A stretch of 34,244 nucleotides of DNA, taken from Tissierellales bacterium (GTDB taxonomy: Bacteria; Bacillota; Clostridia; Tissierellales; DATGTQ01). The translations under genes were made by a program, and so were the position numbers. The notes under the pieces were generated by a model. That model made no database searches. It had not been told where the DNA came from and was given only the letters and a program-made list of their open reading frames with translations. Location of the stretch: contig DATGTQ010000011.1 in the NCBI GenBank assembly GCA_035301805.1, forward strand, positions 1 through 34,244, read 5' to 3'. Below are positions 7,516 through 16,424 of the stretch, one piece after another; positions within the stretch are counted from its first letter, which is position 1, and every line of letters starts with the position of its first letter.

Positions 7516-8694
7516 ATGCAATTGAAAAAGACAAGGCTAATTTACATCTTATTTGCAATGTTTTGCATGTTGGTTTTCTTTGTTGGTTCATTTTTAGTAA
7601 TAAGAAATGGAGAAATTCAATACTATAGTGCATCTAATGATGAAAATACTATAGAGGTATTTAAACAGGATGAGAAAAGGAATAGAAATAACAATTTTAT
7701 TTTGTTGGAAATGCTAGGTAAATCTAATTCCCATATAAAAATGTTTATGAAAGAAAAGTCTGAGAATTATGTTGGATATTTCCGTTATTTAAGAGATAAT
7801 TTTAATTTTTCTTTTGGGGTAAAAGAATTAATCAGGTCTCAATTTCCTACTATTTTATCTTTTAATAACGCTTCTATAGATTTAAGGAAAGATAAATCCA
7901 CTTCTTCACGAAAAAAAGAAGATTTTGAAGTATTAGAGGACTTAATATTAATAGACGAGTTAATGGAAGATGAAGAAGGAGAATTATTAGAACTTAATAA
8001 GAACAAAAATATAGCAGAAGGGGAAATTCCCAAACCTAAAGGTATTACCCCTATAAAAATAGATAAGAAAAAGCCATATATTTTAATATACCATACCCAT
8101 GGAACAGAATCTTATTTGCCAATAAAAGATGACAATTATCATACAACGGATAAAGCTTACAATGTATTGATGGTGGGAGAAATAATGGAAAAGGTTTTGA
8201 CAGATAGAGGGCATAAAGTGCGACATATTGAAACCTATCATGATTATCCATCTTATACAGGCTCTTATTCAAGATCTTTAACAACGGCAAATACAAAGCT
8301 AAAGGAAGAACCAAATTTAAAGGTAGTTTTTGATGTCCATAGAGATGGGATTCCAGAGAATGCTAGTTATAAGAGCAAGGCTATAGCGCAAGCTAAAACA
8401 AATATAAATGGAAAAGAAGTAGCTACTTTTTCTATGGTAATAGGACCAGAAACACCGAATAAAGATGAAGTATTAAATTTTGCAAAATATATAAAAGAAG
8501 TATCAGATTCTATGTACCCAGGACTCTGTGTTGGAATTGTTGAAAAACCAAAGGGGAAATTTAATCAATTCGTTTCGAATCATTATGCATTAATAGAAAT
8601 GGGAAGTAATTTTAATACTATTGAGGAAGCAAAGGAAACAGCGGTATTGTTGGGAGAAGTAATAGACGTTGTTATAAATAATATTCAAGAGTAA
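7516..8694 (+). CDS. spoIIP: Stage II sporulation protein P, peptidoglycan amidase
   Basis: A 392-residue membrane-anchored N-acetylmuramoyl-L-alanine amidase. With SpoIID and SpoIIM it thins septal peptidoglycan during engulfment. One N-terminal membrane segment (about residues 8-28) is followed by a variable acidic linker (to about 170) and the amidase domain. Zinc-site motifs are visible: ILIYHTHGTES near 188-198, the VFDVHRDGI strand, and EMGSNFNTIEEA near the end. The start is ATG 7516 behind AAGGGGTG; a TTG two codons earlier is too close to the site. Order gpr-spoIIP is conserved. In model species it is transcribed in the mother cell; no convincing sigma-E promoter was found here. Confidence 0.95.
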   Translation: MQLKKTRLIYILFAMFCMLVFFVGSFLVIRNGEIQYYSASNDENTIEVFKQDEKRNRNNNFILLEMLGKSNSHIKMFMKEKSENYVGYFRYLRDNFNFSFGVKELIRSQFPTILSFNNASIDLRKDKSTSSRKKEDFEVLEDLILIDELMEDEEGELLELNKNKNIAEGEIPKPKGITPIKIDKKKPYILIYHTHGTESYLPIKDDNYHTTDKAYNVLMVGEIMEKVLTDRGHKVRHIETYHDYPSYTGSYSRSLTTANTKLKEEPNLKVVFDVHRDGIPENASYKSKAIAQAKTNINGKEVATFSMVIGPETPNKDEVLNFAKYIKEVSDSMYPGLCVGIVEKPKGKFNQFVSNHYALIEMGSNFNTIEEAKETAVLLGEVIDVVINNIQE

Positions 8695-8699
8695 AAGAC

Positions 8700-8728
8700 T
8701 TTTTAAAAAGTTAAAAATGTAGTATAAT
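8700..8728 (+). promoter_or_regulatory. Possible promoter of lepB
   Basis: A perfect TATAAT at 8723-8728, but the matching -35 at 17 bases is only TTTTTA. A 12-base palindrome (8699-8710) overlaps the -35. Confidence 0.4.
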
Positions 8729-8760
8729 ATTATTTAACCTTTTAGAGTGGAGGGATACTA

Positions 8761-9300
8761 ATGGAAAAAGATAAGATGAAAAGTGAAATAATCGATTGGA
8801 CAAAAAGTATTTTACTAGCTATAGTTATAGCACTTTTTATCAAAACTTTTATATTTAATACTACCTATGTTCTTGGAATCTCTATGAACCCGACTCTTTA
8901 TGAAAAAGATAGGTTATTTACTAATAAGGTTTCCATGAAATTATTTGGTGTTAAAAGAGGAGATATTATAGTTTTAGAGGCACCAGATGCACCGGAAAAA
9001 GACTATATAAAGCGTGTAATAGCCGTAGAGGGAGATACAGTAGAAATAAAAGATGGAAAGGTATATTTGAATGGTAAAATACTAGACGAAAATTATTTAG
9101 AAGATAATATATATACTCATACCTATGAACAAAGCTATTGGGAAGTACCGGAAGACCATGTTTTTGTTTTAGGGGATAATAGACATGAAGGGGCTAGTGT
9201 AGATAGTAGAATTTTTGACTCTGTGCCCATTGAATCTGTAAAGGGTGTATCTAATTTTAGGTATTTTCCTTTTAATAAGAAATTTGGAAAGCTAGAGTAA
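8761..9300 (+). CDS. lepB: Type I signal peptidase
   Basis: A 179-residue, Sip-type signal peptidase I, which removes signal peptides at the outer face of the membrane. One N-terminal membrane helix (about 16-33) is followed by the catalytic fold. The Ser-Lys dyad is Ser41 (GISMNPT) and Lys84 (YIKRVIA); GDNR at 138-141 and SVDSR at 146-150 complete the boxes. GTGGAGGG precedes ATG 8761. In B. subtilis no signal peptidase sits between spoIIP and lepA, so this is a lineage-specific insertion in a conserved block. The frame ends in the ribosome site (AAGGTGA) of the next small frame, suggesting coupling. Confidence 0.95.
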   Translation: MEKDKMKSEIIDWTKSILLAIVIALFIKTFIFNTTYVLGISMNPTLYEKDRLFTNKVSMKLFGVKRGDIIVLEAPDAPEKDYIKRVIAVEGDTVEIKDGKVYLNGKILDENYLEDNIYTHTYEQSYWEVPEDHVFVLGDNRHEGASVDSRIFDSVPIESVKGVSNFRYFPFNKKFGKLE

Positions 9301-9311
9301 GGTGATTTGTT

Positions 9312-9524
9312 ATAGAAACTAGGGAAAGAGAAACTAGAGTAAAAAAGCTTAAAAAAAGAAAAAAGGCAGGAAGAAGAAAATTATTTAGACATATCCTATT
9401 ATTTTTTACTATAATAACTTTTATATTAGCCTTAAATCAGGTAAAAATTTCCATGGAAGAATTAATGCTAATTGAAAGTAAAAGTATTTTAAAAATAAAC
9501 AATTATTTAAGGCCGGATAGTTAG
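9312..9524 (+). CDS. Small basic single-span membrane protein, apparent ATA start
   Basis: A 70-codon frame, open from 9306 to TAG 9522-9524. It encodes a strongly basic N-terminus (KKLKKRKKAGRRK, about residues 11-23), one hydrophobic segment (about residues 27-43, HILLFFTIITFILALNQ) and a short charged tail. This composition, and the way the frame fills the lepB-lepA gap, look like a real gene. No ATG, GTG or TTG precedes the membrane segment in this frame; an in-frame TGA is at 9303-9305. AAGGTGA (9299-9305) lies six bases before ATA 9312, where I place the start. B. subtilis has yqxA at this position; I cannot show homology. A sequencing error removing the start is possible. I do not recognise the family. 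Confidence 0.5.
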   Translation: METRERETRVKKLKKRKKAGRRKLFRHILLFFTIITFILALNQVKISMEELMLIESKSILKINNYLRPDS

Positions 9525-9534
9525 GCCTTTTTAA
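9507..9534 (+). terminator. Terminator before lepA
   Basis: Arms AAGGCC (9509-9514) and GGCCTT (9524-9529) with a nine-base loop, then TTTTT overlapping the right arm, then AATTT. It overlaps the stop of the small membrane-protein frame, which supports that frame being a transcribed gene end. Confidence 0.75.
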
Positions 9535-9563
9535 TTTACTTATGTAAGAATTTTTGCTATAAT
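9535..9563 (+). promoter_or_regulatory. Sigma-A promoter of lepA
   Basis: TTTACT (9535-9540), 17 bases, TGC-TATAAT (9558-9563), an extended -10. It lies just after the preceding terminator. Confidence 0.75.
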
Positions 9564-9602
9564 TGTTGAAGATTGTGTTCATACTTCTTAAGGAGGATAT
9601 TT

Positions 9603-11414
9603 ATGCAAGATAAGCAAAAGAGAACGAGAAATTTTTCAATTATTGCTCATATTGATCATGGAAAGTCAACTTTGGCAGATAGGCTTATTGAAAAGACAGG
9701 CCTGTTTACCCATAGAGAAATGCAAGAACAGGTATTAGACAATATGGATTTAGAAAAAGAGAGAGGTATCACTATTAAGTTAAAGACTGTGAGGCTTAAG
9801 TACAAAGCAAAAGATAATGAAGAATATATTTTAAATCTTATAGACACCCCTGGCCATGTAGATTTTAATTATGAAGTATCTAGAAGTTTAGCTGCTTGTG
9901 AAGGTGCTTTATTAATAGTAGATGCAACTCAGGGCATTGAGGCTCAAACTTTGGCTAATGTATATTTGGCATTGGAACAGGATTTAGAAATTATACCTAT
10001 AATTAATAAAATAGATTTGCCAAGTGCAAGACCAGAGGAAGTTAAAAAAGAAATTGAGGAAGTTATAGGAATAGATTGTACCGATGCACCTTTAATTTCT
10101 GCAAAAGATGGTATAAATATAGAAGCAGTATTAGAAGAAATTGTGGAAAAGGTACCTGCACCAACAGGGGATATAGAAGCACCCTTAAAGGCTTTAATAT
10201 TTGATTCTTATTATGATAGTTATAAAGGTGTAGTGGCCTTTATTCGTGTTACTGAGGGAAATGTAAAACCGGGAATGAAAATAAGAATGATGTCTACTGG
10301 TAAGGATTTTGAAGTCACAGAAGTTGGAATTAGTACATCGAAACATGAAGGGGTAGATGTATTAAAGGCAGGGGATGTAGGCTATTTAACTGCCAGTATA
10401 AAAAATGTAAAAGATGCTCAGGTAGGGGATACTATTACTAATACAAATAATCCTACAAGGGAACCTTTACCTGGATATAAAGAGGTTACACCGATGGTTT
10501 ATTGTGGGTTATATCCAGCAGAGGGGGAAGATTTTAATTCAGTTAGGGATGCATTGGAAAAACTTCAAGTTAATGATGCAAGTTTAGTTTTTGAACCAGA
10601 GACTTCTATAGCATTAGGCTATGGATTTAGATGTGGATTTTTAGGATTATTACATTTAGAAATTGTGCAGGAAAGATTAGAAAGGGAGTTTGATCTTAAT
10701 ATAATTGCGACGGCCCCTAGTGTTATATATAAAATAGTAAAAAATAATGGAGAGATTTTATGGATTCAAAATCCAACAAATATGCCAGAGCAAACTGAAA
10801 TTATGCAAATGGAAGAACCTATAGTGGATGCATCTATTATGGTTCCTGTAGATTATATAGGGCCTATAATGGAACTTAGTCAAGATAGAAGAGGTATATT
10901 TAAAAACATGGAGTATTTAGAAGAAACTAGAGTAGTTATGCATTATGAAATACCTTTAAATGAAGTAATATATGACTTTTTTGATGTTTTAAAATCCAGA
11001 ACCAGGGGTTTTGCATCCTTAGACTATGAATTTAAAGGTTACCAACCAGCAAAGCTGGTTAAATTAGATGTATTAATAAATGAAGAAATAGTAGATGCTT
11101 TTTCTATAATAGTTCATGAAGATAAGGCTTATGAAAGAGGTAGAAGTATTGCAGAACGGTTAAAAGATGCAGTGCCAAGACATCAATTTGCCGTACCTAT
11201 ACAGGCTGCTATAGGTTCTAGAATAATAGCTAGGGAAACTGTTAGAGCATTAAGAAAAGATGTTTTAGCAAAATGTTATGGTGGAGATATAAGTAGAAAG
11301 AAGAAACTTCTTGAAAAACAAAAAGAAGGTAAAAAAAGAATGAGACAAGTAGGTTCAGTTGAAATACCTCAAGAAGCTTTCTTATCTGTATTAAAATATG
11401 ATGAAAAGAAATAA
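9603..11414 (+). CDS. lepA: Elongation factor 4 (LepA) GTPase
   Basis: A 603-residue translational GTPase, associated with back-translocation and 30S assembly, acting in the cytoplasm or at the membrane. GTPase motifs in order: AHIDHGKST (about residues 15-23), DTPGHVDF (near 82) and NKIDLP (near 136). EF-G-like domains follow, and then the LepA-specific C-terminal domain with [24 protein letters not shown] at 9573 is in frame, but AAGGAGG lies correctly before ATG 9603. It has its own promoter and is followed by a hairpin and hemW, the usual order in Firmicutes. Confidence 0.96.
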   Translation: MQDKQKRTRNFSIIAHIDHGKSTLADRLIEKTGLFTHREMQEQVLDNMDLEKERGITIKLKTVRLKYKAKDNEEYILNLIDTPGHVDFNYEVSRSLAACEGALLIVDATQGIEAQTLANVYLALEQDLEIIPIINKIDLPSARPEEVKKEIEEVIGIDCTDAPLISAKDGINIEAVLEEIVEKVPAPTGDIEAPLKALIFDSYYDSYKGVVAFIRVTEGNVKPGMKIRMMSTGKDFEVTEVGISTSKHEGVDVLKAGDVGYLTASIKNVKDAQVGDTITNTNNPTREPLPGYKEVTPMVYCGLYPAEGEDFNSVRDALEKLQVNDASLVFEPETSIALGYGFRCGFLGLLHLEIVQERLEREFDLNIIATAPSVIYKIVKNNGEILWIQNPTNMPEQTEIMQMEEPIVDASIMVPVDYIGPIMELSQDRRGIFKNMEYLEETRVVMHYEIPLNEVIYDFFDVLKSRTRGFASLDYEFKGYQPAKLVKLDVLINEEIVDAFSIIVHEDKAYERGRSIAERLKDAVPRHQFAVPIQAAIGSRIIARETVRALRKDVLAKCYGGDISRKKKLLEKQKEGKKRMRQVGSVEIPQEAFLSVLKYDEKK

Positions 11415-11440
11415 TGCACACTTAAAGTGTGCATTATTAT
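11411..11440 (+). terminator. Hairpin between lepA and hemW (partial terminator or mRNA-processing site)
   Basis: A perfect 11-bp stem (ATAATGCACAC 11411-11421 with 11427-11437, loop TTAAA). It overlaps the lepA stop. The following bases are TATTGGGAGG, so there is no proper T run. It may attenuate read-through or stabilise the upstream message. Confidence 0.5.
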
Positions 11441-11455
11441 TGGGAGGAAAAGATT

Positions 11456-12601
11456 TTGGAACCATTAGGATTATATATCCATATACCATTCTGCAAGAGT
11501 AAATGTTATTATTGTGATTTTTTATCTTACTCTCATAAGGATTCTTTTATGGATAAATATATAAAATATCTAAATAGAGAAATTGATTTATATTCTGATA
11601 TCCTTAAAGATTCTATAATAGAAACAATTTTTATAGGAGGTGGAACACCTTCTCACATTAGTGAAGTATACATTTCTAGAATCCTTAAAAATATAAACCA
11701 AAAACTGGATATTTCAAAAGTTAATGAAATTACACTAGAGGCAAATCCTTGCACCTTAAATGAAAAGAAACTTAATGTATATAATAAGTTAGGAGTAAAT
11801 CGTATTAGTTTAGGGGTACAATCAATGGATAATAAGATTCTTAAAAAAATAGGAAGGATTCATACAGAAGAAGATATTTATAAAAGTTATAACCTAATTA
11901 AAAAAACTGGGTTTGAAAATGTAAATATTGATTTAATATTTGGGTTACCAGACCAAAAATTAGAAGATATATTAGAAACTTTAAAAAAAGTTGTTGATCT
12001 TAATGTAGAACATATTTCTTTTTATAGCCTAATTATAGAAGAAGGGACTAAATACTACACTTGGCTAGATGAAGGTAAAATATCTTTGCCAGAAGAAAAA
12101 TTAGAAAGACAAATGTATCATAAGGGGAAAGAGTATCTAATAGAGAATGGTTATGAACATTATGAAATATCAAACTTTGCAAAAAAAGGTTTTGAATCAA
12201 AACATAATGTATTATATTGGACTGTAAAACCCTATGTAGGTCTAGGTATAGGAGCACATTCTAATTTAAATAATATAAGGTATTGGAACTGGGAAGATTT
12301 CGAAAGTTATTTTAAATATATAGATGAAAAGAGATTACCTATTGAAGGCAACGAGAGTATAAACAAAGAAATGGAAATAGCCGAATATGCAATGTTAGGA
12401 CTTAGATTGACTAAAGGTATTAGTAAGAGGGATTTTTTTAATAGATTCCATAAGAATATAGAAGAGATATATGGGGATGTATTAAAAAAACATGAAAGAA
12501 ATAATTTGCTTAAAATTGGTAAAGACAGGATTAAACTAACAAATAAAGGATTAGATTTAGCAAATATTGTATTTATTGACCTATTTCCTAATAAGAAATA
12601 A
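11456..12601 (+). CDS. hemW: HemW radical SAM haem chaperone
   Basis: A 381-residue radical SAM protein related to oxygen-independent coproporphyrinogen oxidase. HemW-type members bind haem and an iron-sulphur cluster and insert haem into targets; they are not porphyrinogen oxidases. The cluster motif is CKSKCYYC (Cys13, 17, 20), in the short IHIPFCKSKCYYCDF context of HemW. IFIGGGTPS and LEANPC are further family landmarks. The C-terminal HemN-like domain is present (EYAMLGLRLTKGI). The start is TTG 11456 behind GGGAGG at nine bases; a GTG at 11429 lies inside the preceding hairpin and has no ribosome site. Gene order lepA-hemW-hrcA is conserved. Confidence 0.9.
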   Translation: MEPLGLYIHIPFCKSKCYYCDFLSYSHKDSFMDKYIKYLNREIDLYSDILKDSIIETIFIGGGTPSHISEVYISRILKNINQKLDISKVNEITLEANPCTLNEKKLNVYNKLGVNRISLGVQSMDNKILKKIGRIHTEEDIYKSYNLIKKTGFENVNIDLIFGLPDQKLEDILETLKKVVDLNVEHISFYSLIIEEGTKYYTWLDEGKISLPEEKLERQMYHKGKEYLIENGYEHYEISNFAKKGFESKHNVLYWTVKPYVGLGIGAHSNLNNIRYWNWEDFESYFKYIDEKRLPIEGNESINKEMEIAEYAMLGLRLTKGISKRDFFNRFHKNIEEIYGDVLKKHERNNLLKIGKDRIKLTNKGLDLANIVFIDLFPNKK

Positions 12602-12620
12602 GGTTTTTTGGTAAAAGGTA

Positions 12621-12649
12621 TTGACAAAAAGGAAGAGTAATGGTAACTT
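12621..12649 (+). promoter_or_regulatory. Heat-shock operon promoter (sigma-A type)
   Basis: A perfect TTGACA (12621-12626), 17 bases, then TAACTT (12644-12649) with a TGG extension immediately before it. The start of transcription would fall just before the CIRCE element. Confidence 0.7.
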
Positions 12650-12662
12650 TAAATCGTAAGCG

Positions 12663-12689
12663 TTAGCACTCATGTCAATAGAGTGCTAA
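12663..12689 (+). promoter_or_regulatory. CIRCE operator (HrcA binding site)
   Basis: A perfect match to the family consensus: TTAGCACTC (12663-12671), nine bases, GAGTGCTAA (12681-12689). It lies between the promoter and the hrcA start, so HrcA represses its own operon here. Confidence 0.97.
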
Positions 12690-12733
12690 CAAGCCCATCT
12701 ATTAACATTTTAAAATTTTATGGGGTGGTAAAA

Positions 12734-13774
12734 ATGCTTGATGACAGAAAAATGAAAGTGCTCCATGCTATAATAAATAGTTACATTATTAGTGCAGAGC
12801 CTATAGGCTCAAGAACTATTTCAAAAGAATATAATATTGGAGTAAGTTCAGCTACTATTAGAAATGAGATGTCAGATTTAGAAGAATTGGGCTATTTAAA
12901 TAAACCCCATACATCTGCAGGTAGGATTCCATCTGATAAAGCTTATAGACTATATGTAGATGCAATTTTAAATCAATCTAAAAACTTGAAGCATGGAAAT
13001 TCAGTTAGTAAAAATTTGAAAAAAATTCTTCTAAAAGAAGTTAGGGAAATGGAAGAATTAATACAAAATGCAACAAAAATATTGGCTGGGATTACTAATT
13101 ATACTGCTTTAGCAATGACCCCCCAATTAAAAGAGAGCACTTTAAAGCATATACAACTTGTATCTATAAATGAAAATAAAATTCTGATTGTTATAGTAAA
13201 TGACTCTGGCATAGTTAAAAATACTGCATTTAGGGTTGATAAATCTATTTCTGAAGAGCAACTGAACCTGATCTCTAATTTTTTAAATAAGAAATTAAAA
13301 GGTTTAACCCTTGAAGAAATTAGTGAAGAAATAAAAACAGGTTTACTAGATCAACTATACGATTACAAAACAATTGTAGAAAATATAATTCCAATAATAA
13401 GCCATTCCCTTAATAGGGCAGAGGATGTAGATGTTATTTCAGATGGAGTTACTAATATTTTTAATTTTCCGGAGTATAAAGATATAGCTAGAGCAAGAAC
13501 ATTTATATCTTTCTTAGAAGAAAAAGATTTAGTAGTGGAGCTTCTATTAAATAATAGCAACGATGATATAGATATAGTTATTGGAAATGAGAATTCATAT
13601 GATGAAATTAAAGATTGTAGTTTAATAATCGCAACTTATAAATTTGCTGGAGAGACAATAGGAAAGATTGGAGTAATTGGGCCAACGCGAATGGATTACT
13701 ATAGAGTCATTGATGCAGTTAAAATGCTTTCTGTAAATTTAACAGAGGTATTAGATAAATACTTTGCTAAATGA
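12734..13774 (+). CDS. hrcA: Heat-inducible transcription repressor HrcA
   Basis: A 346-residue repressor of CIRCE-controlled chaperone genes. The N-terminal winged helix contains SSATIRNEMSDLEELGYL and KPHTSAGRIPSDKAYR (about residues 40-75), both hallmark segments. A GAF-like regulatory domain follows, ending with VIGPTRMDYYRVI. The start is ATG 12734 behind TGGGGTGG; a longer frame from 12683 would start inside the CIRCE element and has no ribosome site. It is the first gene of the operon, so it is autoregulated. A hairpin separates it from grpE. Confidence 0.95.
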   Translation: MLDDRKMKVLHAIINSYIISAEPIGSRTISKEYNIGVSSATIRNEMSDLEELGYLNKPHTSAGRIPSDKAYRLYVDAILNQSKNLKHGNSVSKNLKKILLKEVREMEELIQNATKILAGITNYTALAMTPQLKESTLKHIQLVSINENKILIVIVNDSGIVKNTAFRVDKSISEEQLNLISNFLNKKLKGLTLEEISEEIKTGLLDQLYDYKTIVENIIPIISHSLNRAEDVDVISDGVTNIFNFPEYKDIARARTFISFLEEKDLVVELLLNNSNDDIDIVIGNENSYDEIKDCSLIIATYKFAGETIGKIGVIGPTRMDYYRVIDAVKMLSVNLTEVLDKYFAK

Positions 13775-13804
13775 TAGAGTGTAAGTAATCCTTACACTCT
13801 ATTT
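13775..13804 (+). terminator. Hairpin between hrcA and grpE
   Basis: A perfect 11-bp stem (TAGAGTGTAAG 13775-13785 with 13791-13801, loop TAATC), followed by TTTAAAG, so only three T. It may be a partial terminator or a processing and stability hairpin; B. subtilis cuts the dnaK operon message after hrcA. Confidence 0.6.
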
Positions 13805-13838
13805 AAAGTTTACTACTTCACAATAAAGAGGTGATATA

Positions 13839-14462
13839 ATGGGGAAGCTAGAAGACTCAGAAGAAAATGAAATAAAGGATGAAAAGGTAAATGTAAAATT
13901 AGATGATGAAAAAAATGAAAATTTAAAAGATGAAAGTGAAGAATTAAAGGATGAAGAAGTAAAGGAAAAAGAAAATAGCGAAAATGAAACAACTGAGGAA
14001 ACAAAGTTATTGGAGCTGGAAGAAGAATTAAAAAGTAAAGACCAGGAAATTGAAAATTTAAATGACAGTTTTCTGCGTTTGCAAGCTGATTTTATGAATT
14101 ATAAAAAGAGGGCAGAAAAAGATAAAATCGATACTATAGCTTATGCAAATGAGAAGTTAATATGTGATTTATTGCCTGTCATTGATAATCTTGAAAGAGC
14201 TTTAAAAACTAGTGAAGATGGAGAAAATAGCTTTTGGGAGGGAACAAAACTTATTCGTGATCAATTAGTTAAGATCCTTGTGGATAATGGCCTTGAAGAA
14301 ATTGAAGCCTTAGGAAAAGACTTTGATCCTAATTATCATCATGCTGCCTTAATGGAAGAAAGCGAAGATAAAGATGAAGGGGTAATTTTAGAAATTTTTC
14401 AAAAAGGCTATATGCTTAAAGATAAAGTTATTAGACCTAGTATGGTAAAGGTTGCTAAATAA
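13839..14462 (+). CDS. grpE: GrpE nucleotide exchange factor
   Basis: A 207-residue GrpE, which releases ADP from DnaK. The first 60 residues are a very acidic and lysine-rich disordered tail. A long coiled coil follows (about 55-105, [16 protein letters not shown]), then [11 protein letters not shown] and the beta-wing domain ending [15 protein letters not shown] 13839 follows AGAGGTGATATA. It is read with hrcA and dnaK, and the conserved order supports the call. Confidence 0.95.
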   Translation: MGKLEDSEENEIKDEKVNVKLDDEKNENLKDESEELKDEEVKEKENSENETTEETKLLELEEELKSKDQEIENLNDSFLRLQADFMNYKKRAEKDKIDTIAYANEKLICDLLPVIDNLERALKTSEDGENSFWEGTKLIRDQLVKILVDNGLEEIEALGKDFDPNYHHAALMEESEDKDEGVILEIFQKGYMLKDKVIRPSMVKVAK

Positions 14463-14496
14463 AAGAACAATGTAAAATGTAAGGAGGATTAGCATT

Positions 14497-16326
14497 ATGG
14501 GAAAAATAATTGGAATTGATTTAGGAACAACAAACTCATGTGTTGCTGTAATGGAAGGTGGAGAACCTGTAATATTACCTAATACTGAAGGAAATAGAAC
14601 TACACCATCAGTAGTAGCTTTTACAAAGGATGGTGAAAGATTAGTAGGTGAAACAGCAAAAAGACAAGCAGTTACAAATCCTGACAAAACTATAATGTCA
14701 ATAAAAAGAGAAATGGGTAGTAATTTTAAAGTAAATATAGATGGAAAAGATAATACACCAGAGGAAATATCTGCAATGGTACTTCAAAAGATAAAGGCAG
14801 ATGCAGAAAACTATTTAGGAGAAGAAATAAAGGATGCTGTAATAACAGTACCTGCATATTTTACAGATAGTCAAAGACAAGCGACAAAAGATGCAGGACA
14901 AATTGCAGGACTTAATGTAAAAAGGATAATAAATGAACCTACTGCTGCGGCATTGGCTTATGGGATGGATAAGGAAGATTCTAACCATAAGATAATGGTA
15001 TTTGACTTAGGTGGAGGAACTTTTGACGTTTCAATTCTTGAATTAGGCGATGGAGTATTTGAAGTTATTGCTACTAGAGGAAACAATAAACTAGGTGGAG
15101 ACGATTTTGATGAGGCCTTAATTGATTATATAGCAGAAGAATTTAAAAAAGAAAAAGGTGTTGATTTAAGACAAGATAGTATGGCTTTACAAAGACTTAA
15201 AGAAGCTGCAGAAAAGGCTAAAAAAGAATTGTCTACTGTTAAGACTACTAATGTAAATTTACCTTTTGTTACAGCTACTCAATCAGGTCCTATCCACTTA
15301 AATATGGATATATCAAGAGCTAAATTTGAAGACTTAATTTCAGATTTAGTGGGAAAAACATTGGACCCTGTAAAAAAGGCATTGAAAGATGGAGGATTAG
15401 AACCAGCAGATATTGATAAAGTAATATTAGTTGGAGGTTCAACTAGAGTACCTGCTGTACAAAAAGCAGTTAAAGATCTTATTAAAAAAGAACCTCAAAA
15501 AGATATTAATCCTGATGAATGTGTAGCTATGGGTGCAGCTATACAAGGTGGAGTACTTAGTGGAGATGTTAAAGACATATTACTATTGGATGTTACTCCG
15601 TTATCCCTAGGTATAGAAACTGTAGGAAATATTGCTACAAAATTAATTGAAAGAAACACTACTATACCGACAAAGAAAACTCAAATATTTAGTAATGCAG
15701 AAGACAATCAAACAGCAGCAGAAATTCATGTAGTCCAAGGCGAAAGGACTATGGCATCAGATAATGTTACATTGGGCAGATTTCAATTAACAGGAATACC
15801 ACCAGCACCAAAAGGAGCAGCACAAATAGAAATTACCTATGATATAGATGCTAATGGAATTTTAAATGTAAGTGCAAAAGATTTAGGGACTGGAAAAGAA
15901 CAGAGCATCACTATAACAGGCTCTACTACTTTATCTGATGAAGAAATTGACAAGAAGGTAAAAGAAGCAGAAAAATATGCGGAAGAAGATAAAAAGAAAC
16001 AAGAAGAAGTTGAAGTTAGAAATAATGCAGACTCACTAGTATATCAAACAGAAAAGGCTCTTAAGGATTTAGGGGATAAGGTTACAGATGCAGAAAAAGA
16101 GAAGGTTGAAGGTAAACTTGACGAATTGAAAAAAGCTATAGAAGAAGATGATGTAGAAAAAATGAAAGTCAAGACAGAAGAATTAACTACAGAATTTCAT
16201 ACATTATCACAAAAGTTATATGAACAAGCAGCACAAGAAAATGCACAAAATGAACAAGGTAGTAATGGGGATGACGAAGATGATGTAGTTGATGCTGACT
16301 ATGAAGTTATGGATGATGAAGAATAG
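14497..16326 (+). CDS. dnaK: Hsp70 chaperone DnaK
   Basis: A 609-residue Hsp70. The ATPase domain starts [11 protein letters not shown]-like ([17 protein letters not shown], residues 5-21), with [17 protein letters not shown] and the phosphate motif [10 protein letters not shown]. The substrate domain ([12 protein letters not shown]) and a helical lid follow, and the acidic tail ends [20 protein letters not shown] precedes ATG 14497 at good spacing. The protein is complete and of normal length. It is controlled with hrcA by CIRCE. A strong terminator directly after it limits read-through into dnaJ. Confidence 0.97.
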   Translation: MGKIIGIDLGTTNSCVAVMEGGEPVILPNTEGNRTTPSVVAFTKDGERLVGETAKRQAVTNPDKTIMSIKREMGSNFKVNIDGKDNTPEEISAMVLQKIKADAENYLGEEIKDAVITVPAYFTDSQRQATKDAGQIAGLNVKRIINEPTAAALAYGMDKEDSNHKIMVFDLGGGTFDVSILELGDGVFEVIATRGNNKLGGDDFDEALIDYIAEEFKKEKGVDLRQDSMALQRLKEAAEKAKKELSTVKTTNVNLPFVTATQSGPIHLNMDISRAKFEDLISDLVGKTLDPVKKALKDGGLEPADIDKVILVGGSTRVPAVQKAVKDLIKKEPQKDINPDECVAMGAAIQGGVLSGDVKDILLLDVTPLSLGIETVGNIATKLIERNTTIPTKKTQIFSNAEDNQTAAEIHVVQGERTMASDNVTLGRFQLTGIPPAPKGAAQIEITYDIDANGILNVSAKDLGTGKEQSITITGSTTLSDEEIDKKVKEAEKYAEEDKKKQEEVEVRNNADSLVYQTEKALKDLGDKVTDAEKEKVEGKLDELKKAIEEDDVEKMKVKTEELTTEFHTLSQKLYEQAAQENAQNEQGSNGDDEDDVVDADYEVMDDEE

Positions 16327-16342
16327 AAAATGTTAAAAAGAA

Positions 16343-16382
16343 AAAAATCAAAGCTAAATAATTTTATTTAGCTTTGATTTTT
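16343..16382 (+). terminator. Strong terminator between dnaK and dnaJ
   Basis: A 17-bp perfect stem (16343-16359 with 16366-16382) with a six-base AT loop; the right arm ends in TTTTT. It is an intra-operon terminator, unusual for its strength. Confidence 0.8.
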
Positions 16383-16424
16383 GATACAATAGGTTTAGTA
16401 TGTTCATGAAAGTTGGTGAAAGTA

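Noticed and set aside
13813-14004. Minus-strand frame opposite grpE (His/Leu/Phe-rich)
   Set aside because: It is the antisense of the grpE acidic lysine/glutamate repeat; no start signal.
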